Below are positions 33,799 through 42,526 of a stretch of DNA of 64,000 bases, piece after piece. The stretch is from Denitromonas sp. (GTDB lineage Bacteria; Pseudomonadota; Gammaproteobacteria; Burkholderiales; Rhodocyclaceae). The stretch covers positions 449,501 through 513,500 of the forward strand of contig NZ_JAUCBR010000004.1 in assembly GCF_034676725.1 (NCBI RefSeq), in the 5' to 3' direction. The notes beneath the pieces were generated by a model that did not search any database, had not been told where the DNA came from, and saw only the letters and a program-made list of their open reading frames with translations. A program made the translations under genes and the position numbers. Within the stretch, counting starts at the first letter, position 1. Every line of letters starts with the position of its first letter.

Positions 33799-35052
33799 TC
33801 AGTGGTAGCGGGCGATGGTGAGGCCCTCCATGCTGATCTCGGGCTGGCGTCCGGCCACCAGGTCGGCCATGACGCGGCCGGTGCCGGCGGCCATGGTCCA
33901 GCCCAGCGTGCCGTGGCCGGTACTCAGGTAGAGGTTGCGGTAGCGGGTTTCGCCGAGAATCGGCGTGCCGTCGGGCGTCATCGGCCGCAGGCCGGTCCAG
34001 AACTCGGCCTGCGCCACATCGCCGCCCCGGGGGAACAGGTCGCTCACCACGAATTCGAGCGTGCCGCGGCGGGTCGGGTTGAGGTTCAGGTCATAGCCCG
34101 ACAGCTGCGCCGTGCCGCCAACGCGGATGCGGTCGCCCAGGCGGGTCACCGCCACCTTGTGGGTCTCGTCCATGATGGTCGACTCCGGCGCCATGGCCGC
34201 GTCGCGGATCGGCACGGTGATCGAGAAACCCTTGACCGGATAGATCGGGGTGTCGATGCCGATCGGCTTGAGCAGCTGCGGCGAATAGCTGCCCAGCGCG
34301 AGGATGATCTTGTCGGCCGTCAGCACGCCGGCATCGGTGCGCACGCCGGTCACACGATCGGCTTCGCAGTCGAGACCCTGGATGTTCACCCCAAAGCGGA
34401 AGTCCACGCCCAGCCCTTCGGCCATCGCCGCCAGGCGCTGGGTGAACTTGAAGCAGTCGCCGGTCTCGTCGCCCGGCAGGCGCAGCGCGCCGACGAACTT
34501 GTCCTTGACCAGTGCCAGCGCGGGTTCGTACTCCAGGTAGGCATCGCCTTCGAGCACCTGGTAGGGCACGTCGAACTCCTTGAGGATGTCCACGTCCTTG
34601 CCCACGCCGTCGAGCTGCTTCTGGGTGCGGAACAGCTGCAGCGTGCCCTGGCTGCGCGCGTCGTACTCGATGCCGGTGTCGGCGCGCAGCTGCTTGAGGC
34701 AGTCGCGGCTGTATTCGGCCAGGCGCACCATGCGGCCCTTGTTGAGGTGGTAGCGCGCCGCCGTGCAGTTGCGCAGCATGGCCAGGCCCCAGCGCCACAT
34801 CGCCGGGTCGAGCATGGGCTTGATCACCAGCGGGCTGTGATGCATCAGCATCCACTTGATCGCCTTGAGCGGCACGCCCGGCCCCGCCCACGGCGCCGAA
34901 TAGCCGGGCGACACCTCGCCGGCGTTGGCATAGCTGGTCTCCAGCGCAGGCCCTGGCTGGCGGTCCACCACCGTCACCTGGTGCCCGTCGCGGGCCAGGT
35001 AGTAGGCCATGGTGGTGCCGATCACACCGCTGCCCAGAACGAGAACATGCAT
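33799..35052 (-). CDS. dadA: D-amino acid dehydrogenase
   Basis: DadA is a membrane-associated FAD enzyme that oxidises D-amino acids (chiefly D-alanine) to keto acids. The 417-residue product has an N-terminal FAD motif (VLGSGVIGTTMAYYLAR, residues 4-20), the DadA-typical ETSYANAGEVSPGYSAPWAGPG run, and a C-terminal GLRPMTPDGTPILGETRYRNLYLSTGHGTLGWTMAAGTG segment. It heads the dadA-ridA-carrier operon. A sigma-54 promoter lies about 65 bp upstream and an enhancer-binding activator gene is divergent. Confidence 0.95.
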   Translation of the reverse strand: MHVLVLGSGVIGTTMAYYLARDGHQVTVVDRQPGPALETSYANAGEVSPGYSAPWAGPGVPLKAIKWMLMHHSPLVIKPMLDPAMWRWGLAMLRNCTAARYHLNKGRMVRLAEYSRDCLKQLRADTGIEYDARSQGTLQLFRTQKQLDGVGKDVDILKEFDVPYQVLEGDAYLEYEPALALVKDKFVGALRLPGDETGDCFKFTQRLAAMAEGLGVDFRFGVNIQGLDCEADRVTGVRTDAGVLTADKIILALGSYSPQLLKPIGIDTPIYPVKGFSITVPIRDAAMAPESTIMDETHKVAVTRLGDRIRVGGTAQLSGYDLNLNPTRRGTLEFVVSDLFPRGGDVAQAEFWTGLRPMTPDGTPILGETRYRNLYLSTGHGTLGWTMAAGTGRVMADLVAGRQPEISMEGLTIARYH

Positions 35053-35115
35053 GAGGCGACTCCCTTGCCGTCGGACGATGACGCGGCCCGGACGGCCGCC
35101 ACTCGCCTCACCTAT

Positions 35116-35131
35116 CGCAATGCGCGTGCCA
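35116..35131 (-). promoter_or_regulatory. Sigma-54 (-24/-12) promoter of the dadA operon
   Basis: The minus strand reads TGGCACGCGCATTGCG, matching the TGGCACG-N4-TTGC consensus. The -12 element lies about 64 bp from the dadA ATG. The divergent neighbour encodes a sigma-54 activator with an intact GAFTGA loop, strongly supporting the call. Confidence 0.8.
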
Positions 35132-35134
35132 GAC

Positions 35135-35249
35135 GCGTGATTGCTTGAAAATCAACAACTTGGAACACACCGCCGGCATACGCCGCCACACTGGCGTATC
35201 GATATGCAGACACATCCTCAGGCCGGCCGCCAAGAAACAGCAATCACGC
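35135..35249. promoter_or_regulatory. Paired enhancer-like sites, 11-bp inverted repeat around dadA/activator intergenic region
   Basis: GCGTGATTGCT (35135-35145) and AGCAATCACGC (35239-35249) are perfect reverse complements 93 bp apart. The distal site lies about 110 bp upstream of the -24 box, a normal enhancer distance; the proximal one abuts it. They are candidates for binding by the divergent activator. Confidence 0.5.
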
Positions 35250-35321
35250 CAATAAAATCAATGCCTTGTGCAACTCGTTCGGATTTCAATACACTGTCTG
35301 CAAATCAATACGGAGTCCGCG

Positions 35322-36851
35322 ATGCGCATCGCCATCCGCTTTGCCGACCGCGTCGGCATCGCCCAGGAAATCCTCGCCGTACTGGCCCAGCGTGCGCTCA
35401 GCGTGACCGCTGTCGAGGTCGAGCCGCCGCACATCTACATCGAGGCCCCGGCGCTGGATCAGGCCGATGTGGTCAAGCTGCGCAGCCAGCTGCTGGCCGT
35501 GCCCGACGTGCGCTCGGTCGAGCCGGTCGACATGCTGCCCGGCGCCCGCCGGCGGCTCTACCTCACCGCCCTGCTCGCCTCGCAGGCCGACCCGGTGTTC
35601 GCCGTCGACGCCCAGGGCCGCATCATCGTCGCCAACGGCGCGGCGGTCACCGCCAGCGGCATGCCCGAGGCCGACCTGCTCGACACCACCATGCCCGCGC
35701 TGATCGGCGACCCCAGCCTCCTCGACGCCCTGGTCGATGGCGGCTTCCACCTGCCGGTGCGCGAGATCGAGATCCACGGCGAGCCCTACATGCTCGAAAC
35801 CCTGCCGCTGCACGAGGCCGGCGGCCGCGTCGCCGGCGCCGTGTTCACCCTGCACGCCCCCAGCCGCATGGGCGAGCGCCTGAGCGCCCTGCAGAATTAC
35901 AACGCCGGCGGTTTCGAAGCCATCCTCGGCCAGTCGCCCGAGATCGAGCAGCTCAAGCAGCGCGCCGCGCGCATGGCGCTGGTCGACGCGCCGCTCCTCA
36001 TCACCGGCGAAACCGGCACCGGCAAGGAGCTGCTCGCCCACGCCTGCCATGCCGCCAGCAGCCGCAGCGCCGAACCCTTCTTCGCCCTCAACTGCGCCGC
36101 CCTGCCCGAAAGCCTGGCCGAGAGCGAACTGTTCGGCTACTCGCCCGGCGCCTTCACCGGCGCCCTGCGCGGCGGCAAGCCCGGCCTGCTCGAAATGGCC
36201 GACGGCGGCACCGTGTTCCTCGACGAAATCGGCGAAATGTCGCCCTACCTGCAAGCCAAGCTGCTGCGCTTTCTCAACGACGGCAGCTTCCGCCGCGTCG
36301 GCGGCGATCGCGAAGCCAAAGTCGACGTCCGCATCATCAGCGCCACCCACCGCCCGCTCGAAGCCATGGTCGACGCCGGCCACTTCCGGCAAGACCTGCT
36401 CTTCCGCCTCAACGTGCTCAACCTCCACATGCCCGCCCTGCGCGACCGCCCCGGCGACATCCTCCCGCTCGCCGACACCTTCCTCGCCCGCGCCTGCGCC
36501 CAAGCCGCCCGCCCCGCCATGCGCCTGTCACCCACCGCCAAAGCCGCCCTGCTCGCCAACCGCTGGGTCGGCAACGTGCGCCAATTGCAAAACACGATCT
36601 TCCGCGCCGTCACCATGGCCGAACGCCTGGTCATCGACGCCAGCGACCTCGAACTGGCCGACACCACCACCCCGACCGAACAAACCGCCGACGGCGACAT
36701 CACCACCCTCGAAGCCGCCGTCGCCGGTTTCGAAAAATCGCTGCTCCAGCGGCTGTATCGCGACTACCCGTCCAGCCGGCGCTTGGCAAAACGCCTGGCG
36801 GCGTCGCACTCGGCGATTGCGGTGCGGCTCAGGCGGTATGGGATTGGGTGA
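35322..36851 (+). CDS. Sigma-54-dependent TyrR/PhhR-type activator (ACT-PAS-AAA+-HTH)
   Basis: The 509-residue product starts at ATG 35322 after CGGAG. An ACT domain (IRFADRVGIAQEILAVLAQ, residues 1-70), a PAS domain (ASQADPVFAVDAQGRIIVANGAAV, about 80-180) and an AAA+ domain follow, with Walker A GETGTGKELLAH near residue 228, the sigma-54-contacting GAFTGA near 276 and Walker B GGTVFLDEIGEM. A short HTH ends the protein (SSRRLAKRLAASHSAIAVRLRRYGIG). TyrR/PhhR-type activators bind amino acids through ACT. It is divergent from the dadA operon, which has a -24/-12 promoter, and so probably activates it. Confidence 0.95.
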   Translation: MRIAIRFADRVGIAQEILAVLAQRALSVTAVEVEPPHIYIEAPALDQADVVKLRSQLLAVPDVRSVEPVDMLPGARRRLYLTALLASQADPVFAVDAQGRIIVANGAAVTASGMPEADLLDTTMPALIGDPSLLDALVDGGFHLPVREIEIHGEPYMLETLPLHEAGGRVAGAVFTLHAPSRMGERLSALQNYNAGGFEAILGQSPEIEQLKQRAARMALVDAPLLITGETGTGKELLAHACHAASSRSAEPFFALNCAALPESLAESELFGYSPGAFTGALRGGKPGLLEMADGGTVFLDEIGEMSPYLQAKLLRFLNDGSFRRVGGDREAKVDVRIISATHRPLEAMVDAGHFRQDLLFRLNVLNLHMPALRDRPGDILPLADTFLARACAQAARPAMRLSPTAKAALLANRWVGNVRQLQNTIFRAVTMAERLVIDASDLELADTTTPTEQTADGDITTLEAAVAGFEKSLLQRLYRDYPSSRRLAKRLAASHSAIAVRLRRYGIG

Positions 36852-37330
36852 GTCGTCGGGGCGGATATTGATCTGACTCACTTGTCGTGGGAAGGGAAGT
36901 CGCGTTTAATCCTTGGTTCATATGGTTGCCCGATGGGCATGCAGCGGGATGCTGCCCTTGGCGACGACAGACTGTGCCGAGAAGTCGAAGCTGCAACGCG
37001 TACACGCTCGCGAAGCAGGACGATATGGATGCACGAATCATTCATGCAGTGATTGCGAATTGGAGCCGCCCACACAAGGACGTTTGGCAACCGGAGCGAT
37101 ACGGTCGGCGGCCTTGCGAATGCGTATCGGGGCATATCGAGCTACGGGCATCCGGCCGTACTGTATAAGGCAAGCGGACAAAACCCTTCGGGATGCTATT
37201 GGACAAATGTTGTCATATTCTGGAGTCGATCAGTGAGACCGCAGGATGTCCACCAGTCGCGCAAACGTTTACGACGCCATTTAGGGGTTACTTTTAGTCG
37301 GGTCGCGCTAATGCACATGAACATTTAACC
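36852..37330. other. 479-bp gap, no gene recognised; start of AT-rich acquired segment
   Basis: I found no supportable gene, RNA or repeat here. Short open frames exist on both strands, but none has a ribosome-binding site or recognisable motif. Base composition falls from the GC-rich style of the activator gene towards the AT-rich RelA/SpoT gene, so a junction of acquired DNA probably lies within it. Confidence 0.6.
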
Positions 37331-37970
37331 GTGAAAACAAATACAGCAATGAAGCTATCAAAAACCAGGATCGATAAATCCGGACTGGCCTTGGCAAAGG
37401 CAAAGTATAAGGATGAGGTTGATTTCATCGAACTTGAGGAGGTCTTCGATGAATACAGAAAGAACCATCTAAAGCCCTTATCCGAGACCACGCTAGAGAT
37501 TCAGAGAATGCTCAGCAATTTCGGAACAGATTACTATATCGCCCAACGCTTAAAGAGAAAGCCGCAGATTATCAAAAAACTCAACAGGCTGAGCGTTCGA
37601 TTAACGCAACTTCAAGATATTGGCGGAAGCAGAATTATTGTTCCAAAAAACAACGATGTCGACACGATATTTTCATTTCTGAGTAATAAGTCAAAATTCG
37701 GCGCCGGCTTCAGTGTCGAGAAAATTACCGACTACCGTGAAAAGGGGCGAGACGACACTGGCTATAGATCCCTTCACGTCATCATGGAACGAGATGGTGT
37801 AAATCTTGAGCTACAGATTCGGAGTCGAATTCAACACTACTGGGCGGAAAGCATTGAAAGAACCTCTGTAGTTTACGGCCACCATCTTAAAGAGAAAGAA
37901 GGCGCCCCAGAAGTCATTGAATATTTCAGACATTTATCAGACGTATTTTATGAAATCGAATCAGGCCGAG
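37331..37970 (+). pseudogene. RelA/SpoT-domain protein, N-terminal part, interrupted by IS3 element
   Basis: This fragment encodes the first 213 residues of a (p)ppGpp-synthetase-like protein. Diagnostic motifs are QRLKRKPQIIKKLNR (about 72-86), LQDIGGSRIIVP (94-105), DDTGYRSLHVIM (141-152) and ELQIRSRIQHYWAE (160-173), matching the catalytic core and the synthetase ExQIRT-like motif. The start is a GTG at 37331, with ATG at 37349 as alternative; neither has a good ribosome-binding site. The gene is markedly AT-richer than its surroundings. Removing the IS and one GAG duplication rejoins it in frame to 41303-41955, giving about 430 residues. In its present state it would make a truncated product ending in IS sequence. 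Confidence 0.88.
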
Positions 37971-38033
37971 TGAATCGCCCCTCTCCCGGTAGACGCTTCG
38001 CAGCCTTAAACTCAGGCATGCACAGGAGGCGTC

Positions 38034-38312
38034 ATGAGCAACAAGCGGTATCCGGAAGAGTTCAAGGTTGAGGCGGTCAAACAGGTCACGGAGCGGGGTC
38101 ATTCGGCTCCGGATGTCGCCAAGCGACTGGGGGTGTCACAGCCGACGCTCTATGAGTGGATCAAGCGCTACAGCCTTCCTGAAGCGCAGCGGGTCGAGCA
38201 GTTGGGCCAGGCAGCGGAGATTCGGCGCCTGAAGGCGGAGCTCAAGCGGGTGACGGAGGAGCGCGACATCCTAAAAAAGGCCGCAGCGTACTTTGCCAAG
38301 GAGTCCCGGTAA
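38034..38312 (+). CDS. IS3-family OrfA (HTH protein)
   Basis: The 92-residue protein has the IS3 OrfA form: YPEEFKVEAVKQVTERGHSAPDVAKRLGVSQPTLYEWIKRY helix-turn-helix, then a leucine-rich coiled coil (RVEQLGQAAEIRRLKAELKRVTEERDILKKAAAYFAKES). The heptamer A-AAA-AAG at 38273-38279, in register with its codons, is a classic -1 frameshift site for making the OrfAB transposase. An AGGAGG sits before the ATG. Since orfB is split by IS21, no functional transposase should be made from this copy. Confidence 0.93.
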   Translation: MSNKRYPEEFKVEAVKQVTERGHSAPDVAKRLGVSQPTLYEWIKRYSLPEAQRVEQLGQAAEIRRLKAELKRVTEERDILKKAAAYFAKESR

Positions 38313-38355
38313 GGTACGCCTTCATCGAGGCGCACGAGAAGCAGTTCCCGGTTCG
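38279..38355 (+). pseudogene. IS3-family OrfB, N-terminal fragment
   Basis: In the -1 frame after the slippery heptamer this segment reads ...YAFIEAHEKQFPVR, the usual beginning of an IS3 OrfB. It is cut by the IS21-family element at 38356. Joining 38355 to 40456 restores the reading FPVRRLCHSMCVNPSGYYAW exactly in frame. Confidence 0.85.
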
Positions 38356-38500
38356 TGTCAATGCCGATTTAAAACTGACACGCTTTTCCGGCGGTTGCCG
38401 ATTTAAAACTGATACACCCCTATCTCATTGACATGTGCGACGCTGCGCCCCGAAGGGAGGGCCGAAGGCCCGAGCGCAGGGGGGCAGCGTCGCGCGGCCC

Positions 38501-39280
38501 TCAGCCGGCAGCGGCGAGCGGCTGTACCATCCCGGCCTTGCGCTGGTGCTTGAGCCGGTAGCTCTCGCCGCTGATCGGCACGATGTGCGCGTGATGCAGC
38601 AGCCGATCAAGCAGCGCCGCCGTGAGCGTGGCGTCCTGGGCGAAGGTGCTGTCCCACTGCCCGAACGACAGGTTGCTGGTCACGATCAGGCTGCCGCGCT
38701 CGTAGCGCGCCGCAATCACCTGGAAGAATAGGTTGGCCTGCTCGCGCGTCATCGGCAGGTAGCCGATCTCATCGACGATCAGCAGCCGGTAGGCGTTGAT
38801 CGAGCGCTGCATCATGCTCTTGAGCTGGTTGCGCTCGTGCGCCAGCACCAGCGTCAGCAGCAGATCGGCGGCGGTGGTGAAGCGCGTCTTGATGCCCGCC
38901 TGCGTGGCGCGGTAGCCCAGCGCGATGGCCAGATGGGTCTTGCCCACGCCGCTGGGGCCCACCAGTACGACGTTTTCGGCACGCTCGACGAAGGCGAGGC
39001 TGGCCAACTCTTCAAGCTGGCTGCGCTTGAGGCCGCTGGCAAAGCCATAATCGAAGTCCTCCAGCGTCTTGATCGCGGGGAAGCCGGCCAGGCGGGTGAG
39101 CATGCTCTGCTTACGGCTGTGCCGTCCGGCCGCCTCGGCGCGGAGCAATTGTTCGAGGAAGTCGCTGTAGCCCAGTTGGTCGGTGGCTGCCTGCTGCGCC
39201 GCTGCGGCATAGCCCTGGGCGGTCAGCGGCAGGCTCAAGGTCTGACACAGCGTCTGGATCCGTTCGTATTGCAGGTTCAT
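38501..39280 (-). CDS. istB: IS21-family IstB AAA+ transposition helper
   Basis: The 259-residue protein is an IstB/DnaC-like ATPase: Walker A VGPSGVGKTHLA near residue 110, Walker B LLIVDEIGYLPM near 168, sensor VTSNLSF, and a C-terminal DRLLHHAHIVPISGESYRL. IstB loads on target DNA and activates the IstA transposase. Its start overlaps the istA stop (ATGA). The copy appears intact. Confidence 0.95.
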   Translation of the reverse strand: MNLQYERIQTLCQTLSLPLTAQGYAAAAQQAATDQLGYSDFLEQLLRAEAAGRHSRKQSMLTRLAGFPAIKTLEDFDYGFASGLKRSQLEELASLAFVERAENVVLVGPSGVGKTHLAIALGYRATQAGIKTRFTTAADLLLTLVLAHERNQLKSMMQRSINAYRLLIVDEIGYLPMTREQANLFFQVIAARYERGSLIVTSNLSFGQWDSTFAQDATLTAALLDRLLHHAHIVPISGESYRLKHQRKAGMVQPLAAAG

Positions 39281-40365
39281 GCGCCGATCTCCTGCGAACG
39301 CTGCAGCGTCTGTAGCAACTGGTCATAGATGGCCAGCGGATGCTGGGCGGGTTGTGCCGTTTCGAGGTGCGCACGCACGCCGGGCGGGCGCGTGGGCGCC
39401 TCCTGTTGCGCTGCTGCAGCCTGCGGCCGGGCGCCCTCGATGTCGCCGCGCCACGGCGGCGCCAAGGGCTGCAGCGCGGCCCGTTCAGCGGCCAGCCGGG
39501 TCAGCGGGGGCTCGCCAGTGGTGCCATGCACGCGCACGTTGGCGACCTCGTCGAGCCAGCGGCGCACCTGCACCGTGGCCGTGGCGGCGTCGAGCACCAG
39601 GCCGGCCTGCTTGAACTGTGCAACCAAAGGCACATAGAACGAGCGGCGCAGATAGCCGTTGAAGCGCTCGACCTTACCCTTGGTGCGCGCCCGGTAGGGG
39701 CGGCACAGCTTGATCACGAACCCGGCGTGACGGGCGTAGTCGAGAAAGCCGGCGTGAAAGCGGTGTGCGCCTTCGCCCTGGACATCGCGTTCGAGCACGA
39801 CCGTCTTCATGTTGTCGTACAGCACCTGGCGCACCACGCCTCCGAACGCGGCGAAGCTGCGCTCGTGGCAGCCGATCAGCGTGCTCACCTTCATGTCGGC
39901 GACAAACTCGACGTAGCTCATGCGGCTGTAGCCGAGCGTGGCGCAGAACGCGTACAGCGGTTGTGCACCCTTACGAAACTCCACCCAGTCGACCTGCATC
40001 TGGTGGCCCGGCGCCGTCTCGAAGCGCACCACCGGCTCTTGTGGCTGCGCCGGCTTGAGCGTGTGCATGAACGCGCGCAACTGGCTGGCGCCGCCCTGAT
40101 AGCCCTGCGCCACGATCTCGCGCATCAGGACCGTCGCAGGGATCCAGTGCGGGTGCGCCGCCGCCTGGCGCTCACGCAAGTACGCCTCGAAGGGCGCCAG
40201 CTTCGTTACCCGCCTGACCTTGCGCTCGTAGCGTGGCAGAGCCGGCGATGCCAGGTGCGCCCGCACCGTGTTCACCGCACATCCCACCTCCGCAGCAATG
40301 CGCCGAAGGCTCAGCCCGTGACGCCTCAACAGTTCGATTTCCACATACACCTCGTCTGTGATCAC
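39277..40365 (-). CDS. istA: IS21-family IstA transposase
   Basis: The product has an N-terminal HTH (ITDEVYVEIELLRRHGLSLRRIAAEVGCAVNTVRAHL), a DDE/RNase H integrase core (MQVDWVEFR for the first Asp, VLYDNMKT for the second, KGKVERFNGYLRRSFY for the Glu) and a C-terminal extension. A GTG at 40365 after GGAGCCCGG is preferred because the family usually begins at this point; an in-frame ATG at 40407 would add 14 residues. It appears intact, so the inner element may still move. Confidence 0.93.
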   Translation of the reverse strand: MITDEVYVEIELLRRHGLSLRRIAAEVGCAVNTVRAHLASPALPRYERKVRRVTKLAPFEAYLRERQAAAHPHWIPATVLMREIVAQGYQGGASQLRAFMHTLKPAQPQEPVVRFETAPGHQMQVDWVEFRKGAQPLYAFCATLGYSRMSYVEFVADMKVSTLIGCHERSFAAFGGVVRQVLYDNMKTVVLERDVQGEGAHRFHAGFLDYARHAGFVIKLCRPYRARTKGKVERFNGYLRRSFYVPLVAQFKQAGLVLDAATATVQVRRWLDEVANVRVHGTTGEPPLTRLAAERAALQPLAPPWRGDIEGARPQAAAAQQEAPTRPPGVRAHLETAQPAQHPLAIYDQLLQTLQRSQEIGA

Positions 40366-40455
40366 CCGGGCTCCAAATGGCCCGATCTTCTCAACTCGGT
40401 GTATCAACTTTCAATCGGCAACCCGTATCAAATTACATCCGGCAGTGACAGTTCG

Positions 40456-41272
40456 CAGGTTGTGCCACAGCATGTGTGTGAATCCGAGCGGCTACTACGC
40501 CTGGAAGCGCGAACCGCAATCCCGGCGCCAGAAAGAGGATGCGCGTCTGTCAGGACTGATCAAGCAGAGCTGGCTGGAAAGCGGTGGCGTCTATGGCTAT
40601 CGCAAGATCACACATGACCTTCGCGATCTGGGCGAGCGCTGCGGCAAGCATCGCGTGTATCGCTTGATGCGCCGTGATGGCCTGCGCGCCCAGGTTGGCT
40701 ATCGACGTCGTGTGGGACGTTACGGCAAGCCAGCTGTTGTGGCGCCGAACCATCTGGAGCAGTGCTTCGATGTCGATGCGCCAAACCGTGTCTGGGTCAC
40801 CGACATCACGTATGTGCGTACGCATGAAGGCTGGCTCTATCTGGCGGTGGTGGTTGATCTGTTCTCGCGTCAGGTGGTGGGCTGGTCGATGAGCTCGCGC
40901 ATTGATAGCGAACTGGCGCTCAACGCGCTGCTGATGGCGGTATGGCGACGGCGGCCAAGCGAGGCGGTGATGGTCCATTCGGATCAGGGGTGCCAGTACA
41001 GCAGCCATGACTGGCAGGCGTTTCTGAAGGCGCACAACCTGCAACAGAGCATGAGCCGACGCGGCAACTGCTACGACAACGCGGTCGCTGAGAGCTTCTT
41101 CCAGCTACTCAAGCGGGAGCGGATTCGACGGCGGATCTACGCTGATCGCGAAGAGGCGCGGCGGGACATCTTCAATTACATCGAGATGTTCTACAACCCG
41201 AAACGGCGACACGGATATGCCGGCGATGTTTCTCCGGTAAAGTTTGAAATGCAGTATTTCAGCAGGCTGTAG
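40456..41272 (+). pseudogene. IS3-family OrfB, C-terminal fragment with the DDE domain
   Basis: This fragment holds the rVE integrase core: HTH_21-like CVNPSGYYAW, YGYRKITHDLRD, VWVTDITYV (Asp), MVHSDQGCQYSS (Asp) and NCYDNAVAESFFQLLKRE (Glu). It is separated from its first codons by IS21. An ATG within IS21 sequence (frame start 40358) could express an N-terminally altered protein, but not normal OrfAB. Confidence 0.9.
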
Positions 41273-41302
41273 GGTGTCTACTGGGGGCGGGGCGATTCAG
41301 AG

Positions 41303-41955
41303 AGCCCAGTGCAGCACAAAAAATTCAGATTGATGCACTGCGCCAATCCTGCGAGCAGATCATTAGCAAATCAGACAAACACAAAGTCTTCGACAGCTTT
41401 GTCAACGAAGGCGTAATTAAGACTCTGACTGAAAAGGAAACAAGAAACCCCAGCGGCCTAAATAATTGGATTCTTATCTTTGACTGGAACCAGGGGGCCT
41501 TTGTTAGTTGGGACATTGTGGACCAGAACCCGAACGAAGCTGTTGCAGCATATGTTCATTACGAACACATGTATCCTGCTGAGCAAGGTTTTGAGGTTGT
41601 TCTTATCGGCTCATCCGAGATTGCAACAGTTCGCCAAACTCACAGTCATTATTTTGGAATTGAAAGCTACAGCTCCATATTGGAGAGCCTGGATTCATCA
41701 ATTGTCGGATTCACTCGCAAAATTGACATAGACGTAGGCGCAAGGCAAATTCTTTCCTGTCTTCACAGAAGACACTTCTGGGGAAAGAAGACCGTATCAG
41801 AAGACACCCTCAGAAACCATTTTTGCAAGAATGTGATTACATTTGAGTCCTCACTTCAAACACTTGTCGTAAAGAATTTGCTTATAAGATCACCACTAAA
41901 CGGCGGCTATTCCCTTAACATAAGCAAAAAACCTGAGATAGAGCAATATTTGTGA
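41303..41955 (+). pseudogene. RelA/SpoT-domain protein, C-terminal part after the IS3 insertion
   Basis: Starting immediately after the right GAG duplication, this AT-rich segment is open in the frame predicted by joining it to the 37331-37970 fragment: one base from the left (37970) plus AG here make Glu, then PSAAQKIQIDALRQSCEQ. It encodes about 216 residues that I cannot assign to a domain; the last 65 or so have a winged-helix-like pattern (KKTVSEDTLRNHF, LQTLVVKNLLIRS). As a separate frame it has an ATG only within the IS-proximal half, so independent expression is doubtful. Confidence 0.85.
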
Positions 41956-42090
41956 AAATAGGGAAAGACCACAGCTTTCCATCGCATACGCCAAAATCGA
42001 CGAACTTTCGACAGAAAACCGCAATATATCCCCGTTCTTATTAAAAGGATCCTGAAAGTGGCCTGAACCCAACAACCAGGAGCCCCCACC

Positions 42091-42486
42091 ATGCCCCCCA
42101 TCGCCCGGAAACTCGCCGAAGTCTTCGCTGTCCTGAATCCCGATCTGTCGGTCAACACGGTGCCCGTTACGCCGTCCATCTACACCGATCTGGACACGAA
42201 TTTCGATCACTTCAAGGGCCGCGTGCTGATCTCCGAATACGCCTTCACCGTCGACTGGCCAACCTGGGAACGTCATCCGGCCGGGGATGAGGTGGTGGTG
42301 TTGCTGGCGGGCCGGGTGGAGATGGTGCTTCGCACGGCGGACGGGGACGAGATCATTGGCCTGGATCAGCCGGGCAAATATGTGGTGGTGCCGGCCGGTA
42401 CCTGGCATACGGCGAGGACGTCCGTGCCCACACGGATGCTGTTTGTCACGCCGGGCGAAGGGACGGAGAACAGGGCCGAACCGTGA
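42091..42486 (+). CDS. Cupin-domain protein
   Basis: The 131-residue protein has one cupin barrel: the first motif is RHPAGDEVVVLLAGRVEMVL (residues about 61-80) and the second is YVVVPAGTWHTART (about 99-112), with a His and Glu/Asp in metal-ligand positions. The pattern resembles small quercetin-dioxygenase-like or sensor cupins. GC content is back to the chromosomal norm, so the AT-rich island ends between 41956 and 42060. The AGGAG ribosome site precedes the ATG. Substrate unknown. Confidence 0.82.
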   Translation: MPPIARKLAEVFAVLNPDLSVNTVPVTPSIYTDLDTNFDHFKGRVLISEYAFTVDWPTWERHPAGDEVVVLLAGRVEMVLRTADGDEIIGLDQPGKYVVVPAGTWHTARTSVPTRMLFVTPGEGTENRAEP

Positions 42487-42526
42487 GTTGCCACGTCGGC
42501 AGCCATCTTCCGTGAAGCCGCAGCCC

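Larger units (their letters stand above)
38356..40450 (-). mobile_element. IS21-family element inserted in IS3 orfB
   Basis: The 2095-bp element starts TGTCA and ends TGACA and is flanked by the 5-bp target duplication GTTCG (38351-38355 and 40451-40455). Near its left end the word TGCCGATTTAAAACTGA occurs twice (38362 and 38396), and related words occur at the right end, the multiple terminal repeats typical of IS21. It carries istA and istB on the minus strand. Confidence 0.93.
37971..41299 (+). mobile_element. IS3-family element, interrupted by an IS21-family element
   Basis: Ends are 24-bp imperfect inverted repeats beginning TGAATCGCCCC (37971-37994 and 41276-41299, 21 of 24 positions matching). 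The target duplication is GAG (37968-37970 and 41300-41302). Without the inner element and its duplication the IS is 1229 bp, normal for IS3. It carries orfA, an A6G slippery site and a split orfB. It disrupts the RelA/SpoT gene. Confidence 0.93.

Noticed and set aside
31778..33808. Plus-strand open frame of about 676 codons over the AGCS carrier and ridA
   Set aside because: Shadow of two clear minus-strand genes; composition is typical of antisense GC-rich frames.
36852..37330. Small genes in the gap after the activator gene
   Set aside because: Several frames of 60-107 codons overlap on both strands without ribosome-binding sites or motifs.
37971..41299. A composite transposon carrying cargo between two IS copies
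   Set aside because: The ends belong to one IS3 element and the inner genes to a single IS21 element; there is no cargo between like copies.
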